NCBI RefSeq assembly: GCF_032854445.1
Contig: NC_088303.1
Location: 12,097,501-12,161,500 of the forward strand
Origin: Liolophura sinensis
Lineage: Eukaryota > Mollusca > Polyplacophora > Chitonida > Chitonidae
Direction: 5' to 3'
DNA: 64,000 nucleotides
Part shown: piece by piece, positions 1-11,205 of the stretch
Layout: every line of letters begins with the position of its first letter
Numbering within the stretch: the first letter of the stretch is position 1
Notes under the pieces: generated by a model
What the model was told of the DNA's origin: nothing
The model's database searches: none
The model's input: the letters and a program-made list of their open reading frames with translations, nothing else
Position numbers and translations under genes: made by a program

Positions 1-440
1 TTTCTTGACACCATACACATGGCTTAACCCTTCACTTTCAATTTGGGCGTACTTTCTTTCTGCTTTTGATAGTGGAAGCAAAGGCAATAAGTCTTTCATC
101 ACCGTTAGGCATAACATGTGATATAACTGCGCCTGTAACATACGCAGAGGCATCACATGCTAATTGTACTGGAAAGCTGTTGTTAAAGTGGACCATAACA
201 TTGGTCGAAGAAATCATAACTTTGACCTTCGCAAATGCTGTCTGGCATTCCGTTGTCCACTTCCATTTACTGTCCTTGCCTTGTGTTTGTTTAAGATTTC
301 GTACAATCTAGTTTGTGTGTCTGACGGTCATATTTTATCGTGTTTGCTGTCTGGCCAATTCAGTTTGATGTGTTATAGCCATAAGCAGTCAAACAGTGCG
401 TGCGTGTGCATGTTTACATCAACATCATACAATCTTGACA
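1..440 (-). mobile_element. Decayed Ty3/gypsy-type pol remnant (RNase H region)
   Basis: Read on the minus strand, about 300 down to 1 encodes a Ty3/gypsy connection and RNase H start: a KWKWT stretch, then a DASAY motif, a GAVISHVMP-like strand and an IAFAS motif, followed in another frame by LSKAERKYAQIE. The switch of frame near position 60 marks an indel, so the copy is dead. Between the protease remnant (about 878-889) and this segment there is room for only a few hundred bases once the SINE is removed, so the body of the reverse transcriptase is missing. The element continues beyond the left edge of the window. Family assignment rests on motif order and spacing. Confidence 0.7.
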
Positions 441-535
441 TTTCACACTGACCTTCATACATCACATCAACATCAACCATACCTAGGGGTACTATTTGCT
501 CCCCTGTATATGTACGTAGCTTGATATTACATTTA

Positions 536-806
536 GTGGGGGGCCTCCGTGGTTGAGTTGGTTAGCGCGCCAGCGCAGCGTAATGACCCAGGAGTCTCTC
601 ACCAATGCGGTCGCTGTGAGTTCAAGTCCAGCTCATGCTGGCTTCCTCTCCGGCCGTACGTGGGAAGGTCAGTCAGCAACCTGCGGATGGTCGTGGGTTT
701 CCCCCGGGCTGTGCCCGGTATCCACCCCACCATAATGCTGGCCGCCGTCGTATAAGTGAAAATAGCCTTGAGTACGGTGTAAAATACCAATGAAATAAAT
801 AAATAA
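536..806 (+). mobile_element. tRNA-headed SINE, family A, full length
   Basis: Starts GGGCCTCCGTGG and has a tRNA-like promoter head (GTTGGTTAGCGC as an A-box-like block, GTGAGTTCAAGTCCAGC as a B-box-like block). It ends in a conserved tail (GCTGGCCGCCGTCGTATAA, then AATAAATAAATA). A 12-bp direct repeat, ATATTACATTTA, flanks it at 524-535 and 807-818, which marks it as a target-site duplication. It lies inside the dead gypsy element and is therefore younger than that element. Confidence 0.85.
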
Positions 807-819
807 ATATTACATTTAC

Positions 820-2150
820 ACCGATTCAGATGGCCAATCTTACTACTGTACATATCATAAGACATGATGCGACAGCAGAACCTGTATCTAACTCCATTTT
901 AACTTTCTTGCCTTCAATATTTACCGTTTACCCCATATTACATCATCAACCTTGTTAACATTCCTTCCAATCATGTTAACTGCACATACAGGTTTGTAAC
1001 CTTCCTTTAGATAATTTACATGGACATCTTCGGTGTCAAATGCACTAACCATTTTGTCAGAGTTAACACATTCATTAACTTTTACATTGCTGTCATTTTC
1101 ATTTACGGTTGTTTTCTTACACATAACCTTCCTCTGTGATAATTTTAATGCAATTATCCTCGCAACCAACATTACCATTGTTCAACCATTTCATTCCAAA
1201 ATTTGTATTGGGTGTATCTCTAACAGGTGCATTTGATTTTATTAGTTTTATTATTGTCATCTGCACTTTCTGTATCACTGTCATTGTTCACATAGTAAAA
1301 TTTCCTTTCAGCTCGTCTTGGACGGCTTTGACCTCCGGTTGTCTTCTTGTTTGTTGTGACAAACAATACAACTGTTTTACACTACATCAGTCACATGTTT
1401 TATTTTTGTACCAACAGTCGTCCTTTGAATGAGATTTCCCTGCACAGCATGTGCACTGTTGTTTCATGTTAAAGTTCGGTCTAGTACGCCGCTGACTTCT
1501 CCTACTTTGGGTTGACATCTTATTGACATTAGACTGGGCTTTGGATTGAGCTGCACCGCGTCTTGAGCTGCATATTCCATTGACGAGGGAATTTGCACCG
1601 CTTTTTTACAGGGAAGTTCCGTTTCAGTTAGTAAGGCTTTTAGAATCACGTCACAACGGAGTCCGCACACTAAAGCGATCGTGTAGAGTCTCAGTAAGAA
1701 AAGTTTCAAATTTACAGCGTTCTGTAAGTCCTTTCTATTCATCTATGTAAAAAGAAATTGTCTCCCATTCCCACTCGTTGGCAGAAACGGAAACACTCAG
1801 AAATAACTGACAGCTTAGGTGACAAACGCTCTTTCAACATGCCAATAATGCAAGCAAATGTATCAGCAAGCCTCTTCAGTATTTTGTAAGTTTTTGCTCC
1901 ATCAAACTAATGATAACGGATGTCTGACGTTTCTTCGCTGATGCCATTGGCAAGGAAATACTGTTGCATTCGTTTACATACGAAATCCAGTCCTCATTTC
2001 CCTCGTCAAATGGCTCAATATATCCTCTTGATGGAATTGAGTTCATTTGTTCCGTATTACACAGCTGCTTATCTCTTACTGATCACGTTTGTTCCCTTTG
2101 GCACTGCTTCAGAATCTGCAATAACCTGCTAAAACATCCCATCCTCGTAG
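820..2150 (-). mobile_element. Decayed Ty3/gypsy-type gag and protease remnant
   Basis: On the minus strand, in gene order, about 2,050-1,470 reads as broken gag (PFDEGNEDWISYVNE near the start, a CGLR...ALLTETELP block later). A nucleic-acid-binding zinc knuckle of CX2CX4HX4C spacing follows at about 1,400-1,445, and an aspartic-protease LDTGS motif lies at about 878-889. Gag, zinc knuckle, protease and then RNase H is the order of a Ty3/gypsy-type element. Stops and frame changes interrupt every part, and no LTR was recognised on the right side. Together with 1-440 this is one insertion split by the SINE at 536-806. Confidence 0.7.
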
Positions 2151-2199
2151 CCAATTTGTTATGCCTCGGTCCGTAACTGGAATGAATATTAGGATGGTA

Positions 2200-3000
2200 G
2201 TAGTTTTCAGCAACACGTGACAACAGTTTTGGAGGCACAAACCGGAAGTGTCTTTATTCCCCCAGAGTTAAAGATAACTTTTGACTCTCAGTTGAATCTA
2301 CTTATAACCTATATGTAAGACCATGCTAATCTAAACCTAATCAGCAACACATTAGAATCGGCTTTACATCAAATTACTCACTTGTTTTTAGCCACTTTTC
2401 CCAAACATGTAAGACTATATTAATGGCATCAAATCAGTTACAAATGTAACACCACCTAAGCTCTGAGTAAGCCAGCCAGGCCCTGAGCAAGTAAAGGTAT
2501 ATTCGAAGGCTTCCCTCACCATGGCTCAGATTGAACCATTACCCGAGGTGTTATTCTTGTAACAAATATCAGTAATTGATGGAAGACATTAACATCTTAA
2601 ACACCCATGGTTTGGGCCAAAATTAAAAACAGCTTTGTAGAATCAGCTGCACAGACAATGACTTGTGCTTAGGGAAGACTGTGACATTTTGTTCATGCTT
2701 GTTCCCTATCTGTAATAATAATATATAGCGGTAGGAACACATACTTGACATATCGCCTTAATATCAGTATTTTAGCTAGTTAGCTTGTGCCAAAAACGGC
2801 TTAAGGGTTTAATGCCAATTAATAAATTAAACACTAAAGCCAGACATTATTGCTTAAATTATATTTATCGTCTGCTTGTTCAAGCCCTTCATCAGCATTT
2901 TCTCCAATTTTTTGAGGTCGCAGTGGATTATGTACCATTGGTTATGGAGGACAAGCGCTCATATAATCCTTATCTTAAGGTTTCAAGCAAATGGTCTCTT
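2200..3000. other. Non-coding interval
   Basis: AT-rich sequence with no convincing coding segment, RNA gene or repeat. It may contain the remaining right-hand part of the gypsy-type element. Confidence 0.5.
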
Positions 3001-3004
3001 ATGC

Positions 3005-3540
3005 TCCAAGGATACGGCTCATGAGACTTATTCCATGCATATATCTTATGGTTACCTCTCCATCTCCAAGGTTACAGCTCAAGAGATTTATTTCATGGCA
3101 TATATCTTATTGTTACCTCTCCACCTCCAAGGTTACAGCTCAAGAGACTTATTTCATGACATATATCTTATGGAGGGGACCTCTCCACCTCCAAGGTTAC
3201 AGCTCAAGAGACTTATTTTATGGTATATATCTTATGGTGGTGACCTCTCCAACTACAACATTACAGCTGAAGAGACTTATTTCATGGTATATATCTTATG
3301 GTGACATCTTCATCGAAAAGGTTACAGCTCAGGAGACTTATTTATCTGATGATGACCTCTCCATCTCCAAGGTTACAGCACAACAGACTTATTTCATGAC
3401 ATATATCTTAGGATGTGGTGACCTCTCCAGCTCCAAGGTTACAGCTCAAGAGACTCATTTATCTAATGATGACCTCTCCACCTCCAGGGGTACAGCTCAG
3501 GATAAGACTGATTCCATGGCTAATATCTTCACGTTTAGAA
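3005..3540. repeat. Minisatellite, about 60-66 bp unit, about 9 copies
   Basis: Tandem units built around GGTTACAGCTCAAGAGACTT, then ATATATCTTATGG and GACCTCTCCACCTCCAA. Unit length varies through small internal deletions, and some units lack the ATATATCTTA block. Open frames crossing it are by-products of the repeat. Confidence 0.85.
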
Positions 3541-3544
3541 GTTA

Positions 3545-4500
3545 GAGTGACAAAACCAGATTTCCCCATAAGATGAGATAGTTAGTATATGATAATCATA
3601 TCACATACTAACGTGGGCTTTATTTGCAAGTGGATATTTACAATGAGCAATGACCAGCAGTGCATGTGTGAGCACTGAACAAAAGATAAGGATATTCATA
3701 TTTTACTGCATTGATTGATTGACTGGAATTTAATGTCAAAATCTATACACCAGTTTTACAGGTAGAAAAAGAAGACTGCCTGGGAGTAAACCATTGGCCT
3801 ATGGCAAGTATCTGACCAACTCATGTTGACCAACAAGATCCTTAGAAACCCCACAGTCATGACTTGCACCCCCTTTTTCTATTGATTTTCTAGCGTATTA
3901 ACATGACTTAACTTCTATTTAGCAAGAAGTGCTTACTAAATATTCGCCTACTCAAAGTCTTTTTTGTGAAAAAAAAAAATGTTACAAAGAAAATAAACTT
4001 TTCACAAGCAGAATTTAGACAGAAGTAACTTCCAACAATTCATGCTTCCATGTCAACCACCTTCAGCTGACCTCACACTCAGACTCGCTCAAAGATGAAG
4101 GTATGTACGTAGCTTGGGTTTTACATCATACTTAACAATTTTTCAGGTGGTCATTAGGTGTGTGGACAATATACTGTGGTCTTCTTGTGGCAGGGCAAGT
4201 CCACAGAGACAGAGGTAATGGATGTAATTATAGCATAATCTGACACAGAGTACAATTTTTACTTGAGAATCTTTACAAAATAATCGTGAATAACAATTCC
4301 TTCAAAAGTCCAGGCTGGTTAAAGTAAAAGAGAAAGCAGTCATGACAGTCCCTGTCAGTGCGACCCATGCACTACAGTTAACAAGTGTCTTGACCCAAGG
4401 CAACAGTTTGATCAAGCTGAACCACTTTAGCAGTAAGGAGTTGACCAGAACCTCTGCTATATCTGTGGTGAGTATGAGCATGCTATTTAGTCCGGAGAAA
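3545..4500. other. Non-coding interval with SINE tail fragment
   Basis: No gene seen. About 4,105-4,145 (TTTTACATCATACTTAACAA followed by TTTTTCAG) resembles the reverse complement of the 3' domain of the family B SINEs found elsewhere in the window. Confidence 0.4.
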
Positions 4501-4509
4501 CTGTTCAAT

Positions 4510-4662
4510 GCTAGTGCTGAGGTCCCTCTTCCATGCTGGTGCTGAGGTCCCTCTTCCATGCTGGTGTTGGGGTCCCTCTTCATGCTGGTGTTGGGTCCCT
4601 CTTCCATGCTGGTGCTGAGGTCCCTCTTCCATGCTAGTGTTGGGGTCCCTCTTCCATGCCTT
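4510..4662. repeat. Minisatellite, about 25 bp unit, about 6 copies
   Basis: Unit GGTCCCTCTTCCATGCTGGT plus GCTGA or GTTGG, repeated with 1-2 base changes and occasional one-base loss. On the minus strand it yields a His/Gln-rich low-complexity open frame, which I regard as an artefact. Confidence 0.85.
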
Positions 4663-4689
4663 GGCCACTTGGCCAACAGTTATCCTGAT

Positions 4690-4940
4690 GGCACATGTAG
4701 TTCAGGGGTCACTGTATCACTATATTTCAGGTGGCACTGTATCCTGGAAGTTGTCAGGATAGCAAAACCACTGTAGTCCAGGGGTCCCTGTATTACTGTA
4801 GTCCAGGGGTCATAACACCACTGCATTTCAGGGTCACTGTACCAACGTAGTTCCAGGGGTCACTGTATCACTGAAGTTCTGGGGTTAGCCTACCACTGTA
4901 GTCCATGTGTCATGGCACCACTGGAGTCACAGCGCCACCA
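4690..4940. repeat. Degenerate minisatellite, about 25 bp unit
   Basis: Imperfect repeats of CCAGGGGTCACTGTATCACT preceded by GTAGT, about 9 copies. They adjoin the neighbouring 25-bp array but are different in sequence. Confidence 0.65.
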
Positions 4941-5306
4941 TGACCCCAGCACTGAGCTAGATCCACTGAACAAAGCTAGCCACTATACCACTTTCATACC
5001 ACTTCTGAGCCATGCTCATTTCATAATGGGACACCCGCAACCAGCTCATACTATCTTCTCTTCCAATCACAGTGGATGATCAAGTACTTCACTGAAATGA
5101 TAATTTCAAACCATGTTACATTCCAGACACCGTCCTTACAGACAACCACTTTAACGTGTGAAAACTGCTCTCAAAAATGTTTAAGATGAACACTTTTTTT
5201 AACTTTCAACCCCATAGCTAAAGCCAATGAGAGTTCCCTCAAACAACTGGTCTTGTACCAATTGTCTTCTTTGGTTAATGTTTTCACAGGAATATAGTCT
5301 ACCTAC

Positions 5307-8300
5307 CTTCTTGAGACCTCCATCTTTTACGTCTTTTTCAAGTTCAGCACAGGCTCGTTCTATTTCGTAATTCTTACTCACAAGTCCCACCCAGCTGAAA
5401 AGGGAGACAACAGTCAGCAAAGGGAGGATAACTTTGTTTTTGTTGTGTCTGCTTGAATTCCTTGTAACAGTGAACTGTACTAATGGTTGCCCAGTTATCT
5501 TTAATCTTCGACATGATAGATGTCACAGACTTTGTAAACAGTGATGGTAACAAGAAAAAAACAATGTCATCAACAAGCGCATTCTGATACCAAATATACA
5601 TGTGTCCATACCTGGCTTCCAAATTCTTCAGCTTTTCTCCAGCAGCAGACTGTTCATTCTTTCTCTGCCAATTTATTTCCTGGATGTGCTTGCTAAGGAA
5701 AAAACAAACACAATAACATTCATATTTAACTAAGACCTTACCCATCCTCCTAAAATTTTAGATCATTTACTTCACGTGTATGCACGGATCAGCGGGATAT
5801 TTTACATCGATGGAGTGCATTTATTACAAAGACTGATGCGAACTTTCTTTGATCAGTGCTTTATTCAGCAGTCAACATTAGCAGTCTTAGAGTTGCTTTA
5901 AAATGTACATTAAGTCAGCCACATCAGTTCCAAGTCACTCATTTGGCGATGCCATTTTGCTATGTTATAGTTATCTAAAGTGACGTCACAAAACCTAGGA
6001 CCCCTTCCTTACCATCAGTATTAAACAATGTGACAATGAGAAAATACAAACAAAAACGCCTGATACCCTCCTGTTCCATTTTTGAAGGGCCGATTTTTCT
6101 TTTAGTTTCATGCTCGGTCAGGATGATGTTCGTGGACACATGTTTTAACAGCCCTGCTCGTCCCCGTCCTGCATGGGTGTAAGCATTTGGCCTAGCTGGC
6201 TGAACCGATTTAAGGCAATTTACCAAGCATAGCAGGACCTTCTGATTAATAACAGACCCTCTCATTCAGATTATGGGAAGATATTTTCGTAATAAATCTG
6301 ACTTTGCCATGGGAAAATAATGCACAGTCACAATATTTTTCTTCAAGCAATGACTCTCTCGAGGTGGTTTTTTTGCCAGCTCACCGACAAGTTTCTGCAG
6401 TATCCTGTCCAACATGTAATGACACGCGCCGCCATTCTCAGTTCCTTGCTCATAAAGGTGTGGTACAAAATGCATCAGTTTAACACATTAACTAACCGCA
6501 AAATCCAATTTATTGCATCAATATCTGTCTTTCCACTGTAAAAAACCACACTGACAATCGAGAGCTAATAGGTTTTTTTGACATGACATCCAATTATCAT
6601 GTGACGCTTTCAGCGCTAGTGATTGGCCAAGTTCATAAGGGCTTCTACAACATGGCTGCTCAGAGTGTATTGTCTGTCAGCACCATATCCCCAATGCTGA
6701 ACTACATCTTCCCGGCTTCAAAACTTTATAGAATTATATATAGGGCAGACTTCATGTTCACTTTCACCATCAATTTGGTTATATGACATAAGTGTCCTTG
6801 TAAAAAGCCTGTCCCCTAACCATAACTCTCCCAGCTGCTTATGGACATTATCAATTTGGCTATTTGACAACAGCCTCTATTAATATAAAAGGTCAGTCCC
6901 CTTACTGCAACTCTCCCAGCTGCTTATGGACATTATCAATTTGGCTATATGAAAACAGCCTCTATTAATAGAAAAGGTGAGTCCCCTTACCGCAACTCTC
7001 CCAGCTGCTTCTGCGCATTATCCACCATCTGAACGAGTACTGTGATGTGAGCTTTCCACGCCGATGCACCAAACTCAGACATCAGATCCAAATTCAGTAT
7101 TCTACAGACAAAACATTTATTTATTTATTTTTATTTGATTGGTGTTTTACGCCATACTCAAGAATACTTCACTTATAAGACGGTGGCCAGCATTGTGGTG
7201 GAAGGAAACTGAGCAGAGCCCGGGGGAAACCCACAACCATCCACAGATTGCAGGCAGACTTTCCCACACTCGGCCGGAGAGAAAGCCAGCATGAGGTGGG
7301 CTTGAACTCACAGCGACCGCATTGATGTGAGGCTCCTGGGTCATTACGCTACACTAGCGCACTAACCAACTGAGCCACGGAGGCCTCTACAGACAAAAGG
7401 TAAACTGTGAGCTAGGATGTATGGTAATTATGGTAAATGACCTGAGATTTAACCCCCAAAAATTGGATTTGTGGCAAATAATTTATAAATGTCATAAAAC
7501 ATTACTTTGGTGTTGAAACTTCCAGTCGTATATTATCCTATTTTCCAAACAAGCAATTAAAAGACTTCTCAAAGATCAACAGAACTCTCAAAATCAGGCA
7601 AAATGTCCAAATTATGGGTTAACTATGGATACAGCCATGAAGTTTGTGCAAAGTACAAGCATTGGTTGTAGACAGGTTGTAGCCAGGTTCCATAATTTAT
7701 TAATGTAAAGAACTGGTCAATTTTGCTCACAGGTAAAATAATTAATTTGTGCTGAGACCTAGAACAGCTTGTTCTATAAACCTATGTTATCGAAAGTTTT
7801 GTTTTCATATCTGACACAATATTATTGTGAGACAAAAATTTGTTAGAAAAAAAAAGAAACAACCCCTTCCCCCCCACCCCCCACAAAAAAAGGTATATTA
7901 ACTGTGAACAAAATTTTTCCTGCTGAAGTTGAAATGATTGAAAGCCACTTCTGAGTTCTCAGCTACAATGTACCCTTACCTGAGACAAAGAGCCTCACTG
8001 GCGTTCTCAGCTACATTTGGACCATTAAAGCTACAACAATGTTCACAGCTACACTGTACTCCTACCTGAGAGCCACATCAAGTGTTCTTAGCTGCACTGT
8101 GCCCTTAACTGAAAGCCACATCAAGTCTTCCCAGCTAAACTGTGCCCATACCTGAAAGCCACATGAGTGTGATCTACTACATTGTACTCCTTCCTGAGAG
8201 CCACAACAATGTTCTCAGCTACATTGTACTCCTACCTGAGAGCCACAACAACGTTCTCAGCTACACTGTACTACTACCTCAGAGCCACAACAACATTCTC

Positions 8301-10880
8301 AGCTACATTGTACTCCTACCTCAGAGCCACAACAATGTTCTCTGCTACACTGTACCCTTACATGAAAGCCACATCAGTGTGCTCAACTACATTGTACTCC
8401 TACTTGAGAGCCACAACAATGTTCTCCGCTACATTGTACTCCTACTTGAGAGCCACAACAATGTTCTCAGCTACACTGTACTCCTACCTGAGAGCCACAA
8501 CAATGTTCTCTGCTACACTGTACCCTTACATGAAAGCCACATCAGTGTGCTCAACTACACTGTACTCCTACTTGAGAGCCACAACAATGTTCTCCGGTAC
8601 ATTGTACTCCTACTTGAGAGCCACAACAATGTTCTCCGGTACATTGTACTCCTACTTGAGAGCCACAACAATGTTCTCAGCTACAGCTACCTAAGAGTCA
8701 CAACAGTACTCCCAGCTACATTGTACCCTTGCCAGAGAGCCACATCAAGTGGTCTCAACCGGCACCGACAGCACAGCTGGTAAAGCGTCCGGTTCAGGAG
8801 CAATAGATCCAGGGTCAATCGTGGGTCAAGTCACCTAAAACCTTAAAAGAGGAAGTTGTAACTTCCTGGCTTGGCGTTCAGCATGAAGGGGATAGTGCAA
8901 TGACTGGTTGACCCATATCAGTATAATGGCTCGGGTGGGGCGCCTTATTTGCCTTCGGTAAGGCGTCTCAGTGAAGCAGCACTAGATAAAAGAGCAGTGG
9001 AAATCTGTCCTGCAACAAAAAGGCACATTACATGCACTCTAAGGATTCCTTTGTAATCATATGACTGAAAAATTGTTAAGTACAACGTTAAACCCTAAGC
9101 ACTCACTCAATCAAGTGTTCTCAGCTACGCTATACCCTTACCTGAGAGCCTGATGCTCTAACTGAGCCTGGGAATTCTCCAGACACTCTGTCCATGCTGT
9201 GATGTCGTTGAGTTTACCTGCCGGGGGCTGTGGCAGCTCGTACCTACAAAACAGTACAGGTAAGTGTTAAATTTCCACATTCATTGTATCTCTACAACAG
9301 CATGGAATAGGAATATGAGATACATGAGCTGTCAGCATAAAACCCTGACCAGTGTAAAATTGATGAGTGTCTCTACTTCACCAGTTAGAGTGACCAGACA
9401 TACATAACCATATGTTTCTCATACTACAAACAGGACTTTTTAAACATTTTGCAATTTTTGGGCTAGGATTGAAGGTGAATTAATTTATGATGTGATTTAT
9501 TTCTCTGAGTGGTATTTTACACCATGATCAAGAATATTTCCCATATTATTAATAGAATTTTTAGAATACCAAGCAGGTTGCTGGATTAATTTAGTATTCA
9601 TTTATTAAATTTATTTGATTAGTGTTTTAGGCAGAACTCTAGAATATTTCAATTCTAAGACGATGACCAGCATTATGGTGGAATGAAAGCGAGCAGAGCC
9701 TGGGGGAGACTTGTGCCTAAACCAACCACAAATGTAATATCATATCTACACGCTGATTAGTTGAGCGACCGTAACTACTTACCTCTTCATGCTCAACATT
9801 TCCATTGGCAGTCGAGCCTGTAACCTCTCAAACTCCGCCTTCATTATATCAGTCTGAAACACAAATGTTAACAGCTACTGGCTATATGTCACAATTAACA
9901 TACTGATACTGAATACAAGGGGGATGAACAGAAAATACTGGTTAAAGCCAACAACGTAAATAATTTGCCTAAAATTTTGACCACATCTTGGCTTATACAT
10001 GTGCCTGCACAATTAGAAATTCTTGTACCAATTCATCATAATGATATAATCATTCACATTCAGAGATGAAATTCTTCTTATACACACTGATATTCCAGTA
10101 ATTTATTACATGTATAATAAACAATCTTATAAATGGGCTTCATTTACATAACTTATGAGTGCTTTAGGCCATAACCAATGGCATCTCATTTTATACACAA
10201 TGGCATTGACTTTTTGGGGGTAGAGAAAACCAGAATAAATCGATACGCCTCAGTCACTGGCTACTTGATGAACAGAGCAACAGTGCCAAGACCACATAGT
10301 GATGTTTACATGCAATACTTTTCTTGATTAATACAAAGTTATATCATTATACTGTGTTCGTCTTCTCTGTCACTTCAATAGCTCTGAGTAGTCAAGTATA
10401 CCACACAGTTATGGTTATGCCTACCTCAAAGGCATTGTAATTTGGCGGTGGTAAATATTCCAGGTAATTCTTGGTTGGCCTATAACGCCTTGTTTCTTCT
10501 TCCACTAATGCTATAGCCTGCAATCAATAAATTGACATTTAATATATTGCCAAAGCCCATACATCACTTTCACAGACACCACAACTAGCATTTACTTTAA
10601 CATTGCTTTCCTTGTTACTGGATGCCAACGCCTATGCCGACAGTCTAGGTACGACCAATAATAAAACGCTAGCAGTCATCAAGGGCTCAATTGTCGTGGC
10701 AAGCCGAGTATTGGCTATGGCGCATCCCCACGACTGTGCGGTGCAAATTTTCAATTTGATATAAATGTTACTTATCACTTATTACAAAAATGTTTTTCTT
10801 ACCGATTCTCTAACACCAGGTTCGTCATACCCTTGATCATAATACGGCAATGCATCAACCACAACTTCTCGCTCCGCCAT
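5307..10880 (-). CDS. BCAS2: Pre-mRNA-splicing factor SPF27 (BCAS2), 7 exons seen
   Basis: Encodes SPF27/BCAS2, a small, largely helical subunit of the Prp19/CDC5L spliceosome complex in the nucleus. Minus-strand exons: 10803-10880, 10425-10517, 9783-9853, 9142-9243, 6991-7101, 5612-5692, 5307-5394. All introns are GT-AG and phases join without a break, giving 208 codons. Family landmarks appear in order: [20 protein letters not shown] at the N-terminus, [32 protein letters not shown], then [13 protein letters not shown] and [14 protein letters not shown] in the C-terminal coiled coil. The human protein is 225 aa, so about 15-20 residues are missing. After AAG at 5307 a good donor (GTAGGT) leads to a last exon I could not find; reading on instead reaches a stop at 5199 (243 aa). 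Introns 4 and 5 contain tandem copies of their own donor sites, and a SINE lies just upstream of exon 5. Confidence 0.93.
6815..7005. repeat. 85-bp tandem triplication including BCAS2 exon 5 donor
   Basis: The block AACTCTCCCAGCTGCTT recurs at 6824, 6909 and 6994, exactly 85 bp apart. The copy at 6994 is the 3' end of BCAS2 exon 5. The other two lie in the following intron and continue with ATGGACATTATCAATTTGGC. In gene sense the middle copy keeps a usable donor (TTGCA then GTAAGG); the distal copy has drifted (TTATG then GTTAGG). Confidence 0.85.
7114..7385 (-). mobile_element. Family A SINE next to BCAS2 exon 5 acceptor
   Basis: Full-length family A SINE in minus orientation: head GGCCTCCGTGGCTCAG near 7385 and an AATAAATAAATAAA tail near 7114. 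A perfect 13-bp target-site duplication, TCTACAGACAAAA (plus strand), lies at 7101-7113 and 7386-7398. In gene sense this duplicated sequence is TTTTGTCTGTAGA, which contains the 3' splice site of exon 5, so the insertion created a second copy of that site. Confidence 0.9.
7969..8757. repeat. 42-bp minisatellite seeded on BCAS2 exon 4 donor, about 19 copies
   Basis: Unit: GAGAGCCACAACAATGTTCT then CAGCTACATTGTACTCCTAC and CT (plus strand). In gene sense each unit contains GGCTCTCAG followed by GTAGG or GTAAGG. This matches the last nine bases of BCAS2 exon 4 and its donor, with the following GTAGCTGAGAACA also shared with the authentic intron start. Because 42 is divisible by three, long spurious frames cross the array. 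Confidence 0.9.
8758..9109 (+). mobile_element. Family B tRNA-headed SINE, full length (352 bp)
   Basis: The tRNA-like head (GACAGCACAGCTGGTAAAGC, then a GGGTCAATC block) is followed by AAAAGAGGAAGTTGTAACTT and GTATCAGTATAATGGCTCG, and the 3' domain ATATGACTGAAAAATTGTTA, ACGTTAAACCC. The flanking repeat ATCAAGTGGTCTCA (8744-8757) and ATCAAGTGTTCTCA (9110-9123) differs at one base. It separates the 42-bp array from the parental exon 4 donor, so the array was already there when it inserted. Confidence 0.85.
9490..9730 (-). mobile_element. Degenerate family A SINE fragments
   Basis: At 9605-9725 the SINE tail (TTTATTTGATTAGTGTTTTA, then GACCAGCATTATGGTGG) is recognisable in minus orientation with many substitutions; a second partial tail lies near 9490-9540. 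Both are within BCAS2 intron 3. Confidence 0.65.
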
Positions 10881-11205
10881 GTTTAACATCAAAGGGAAGT
10901 AACTGAAAATTCACAGTGAAATTAATTAAGTGCTTCCCCTTGCATCGTGAGAAAAGTTGTGCGGTTTCTATAATTATCTGCTCAATTTTGAAAGTATAGT
11001 ACTGCATTGATAATTTAGACGAAGTTGGAAGAAAGAGATATACATAAAATCCAAATCCAATAGTTGCTATGTGAAACTTAAAGCTGTTCTGAGGCGGGAA
11101 AGTAGGAAAGGAAGAACGATAAGTCTTATGCATAAACTGGACGCTTGTCTTTATTGCCAAATTCCTGTTGCAAATAAATAAGACAGCCTTTGGACAGCAG
11201 TAAAA

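Noticed and set aside
536-806. tRNA gene at SINE heads (also at 44,409, 43,010 and 46,860)
   Set aside because: A- and B-box-like blocks are present but the sequences continue into SINE bodies and tails, and do not fold to a full cloverleaf by eye.
4302-4676. His/Gln-rich minus-strand frames
   Set aside because: Derived from the 25-bp minisatellite.
8142-8783. Open frames of 170-213 codons with [14 protein letters not shown]-like repeats
   Set aside because: Translation of the 42-bp minisatellite in BCAS2 intron 4, on the strand opposite to the gene.
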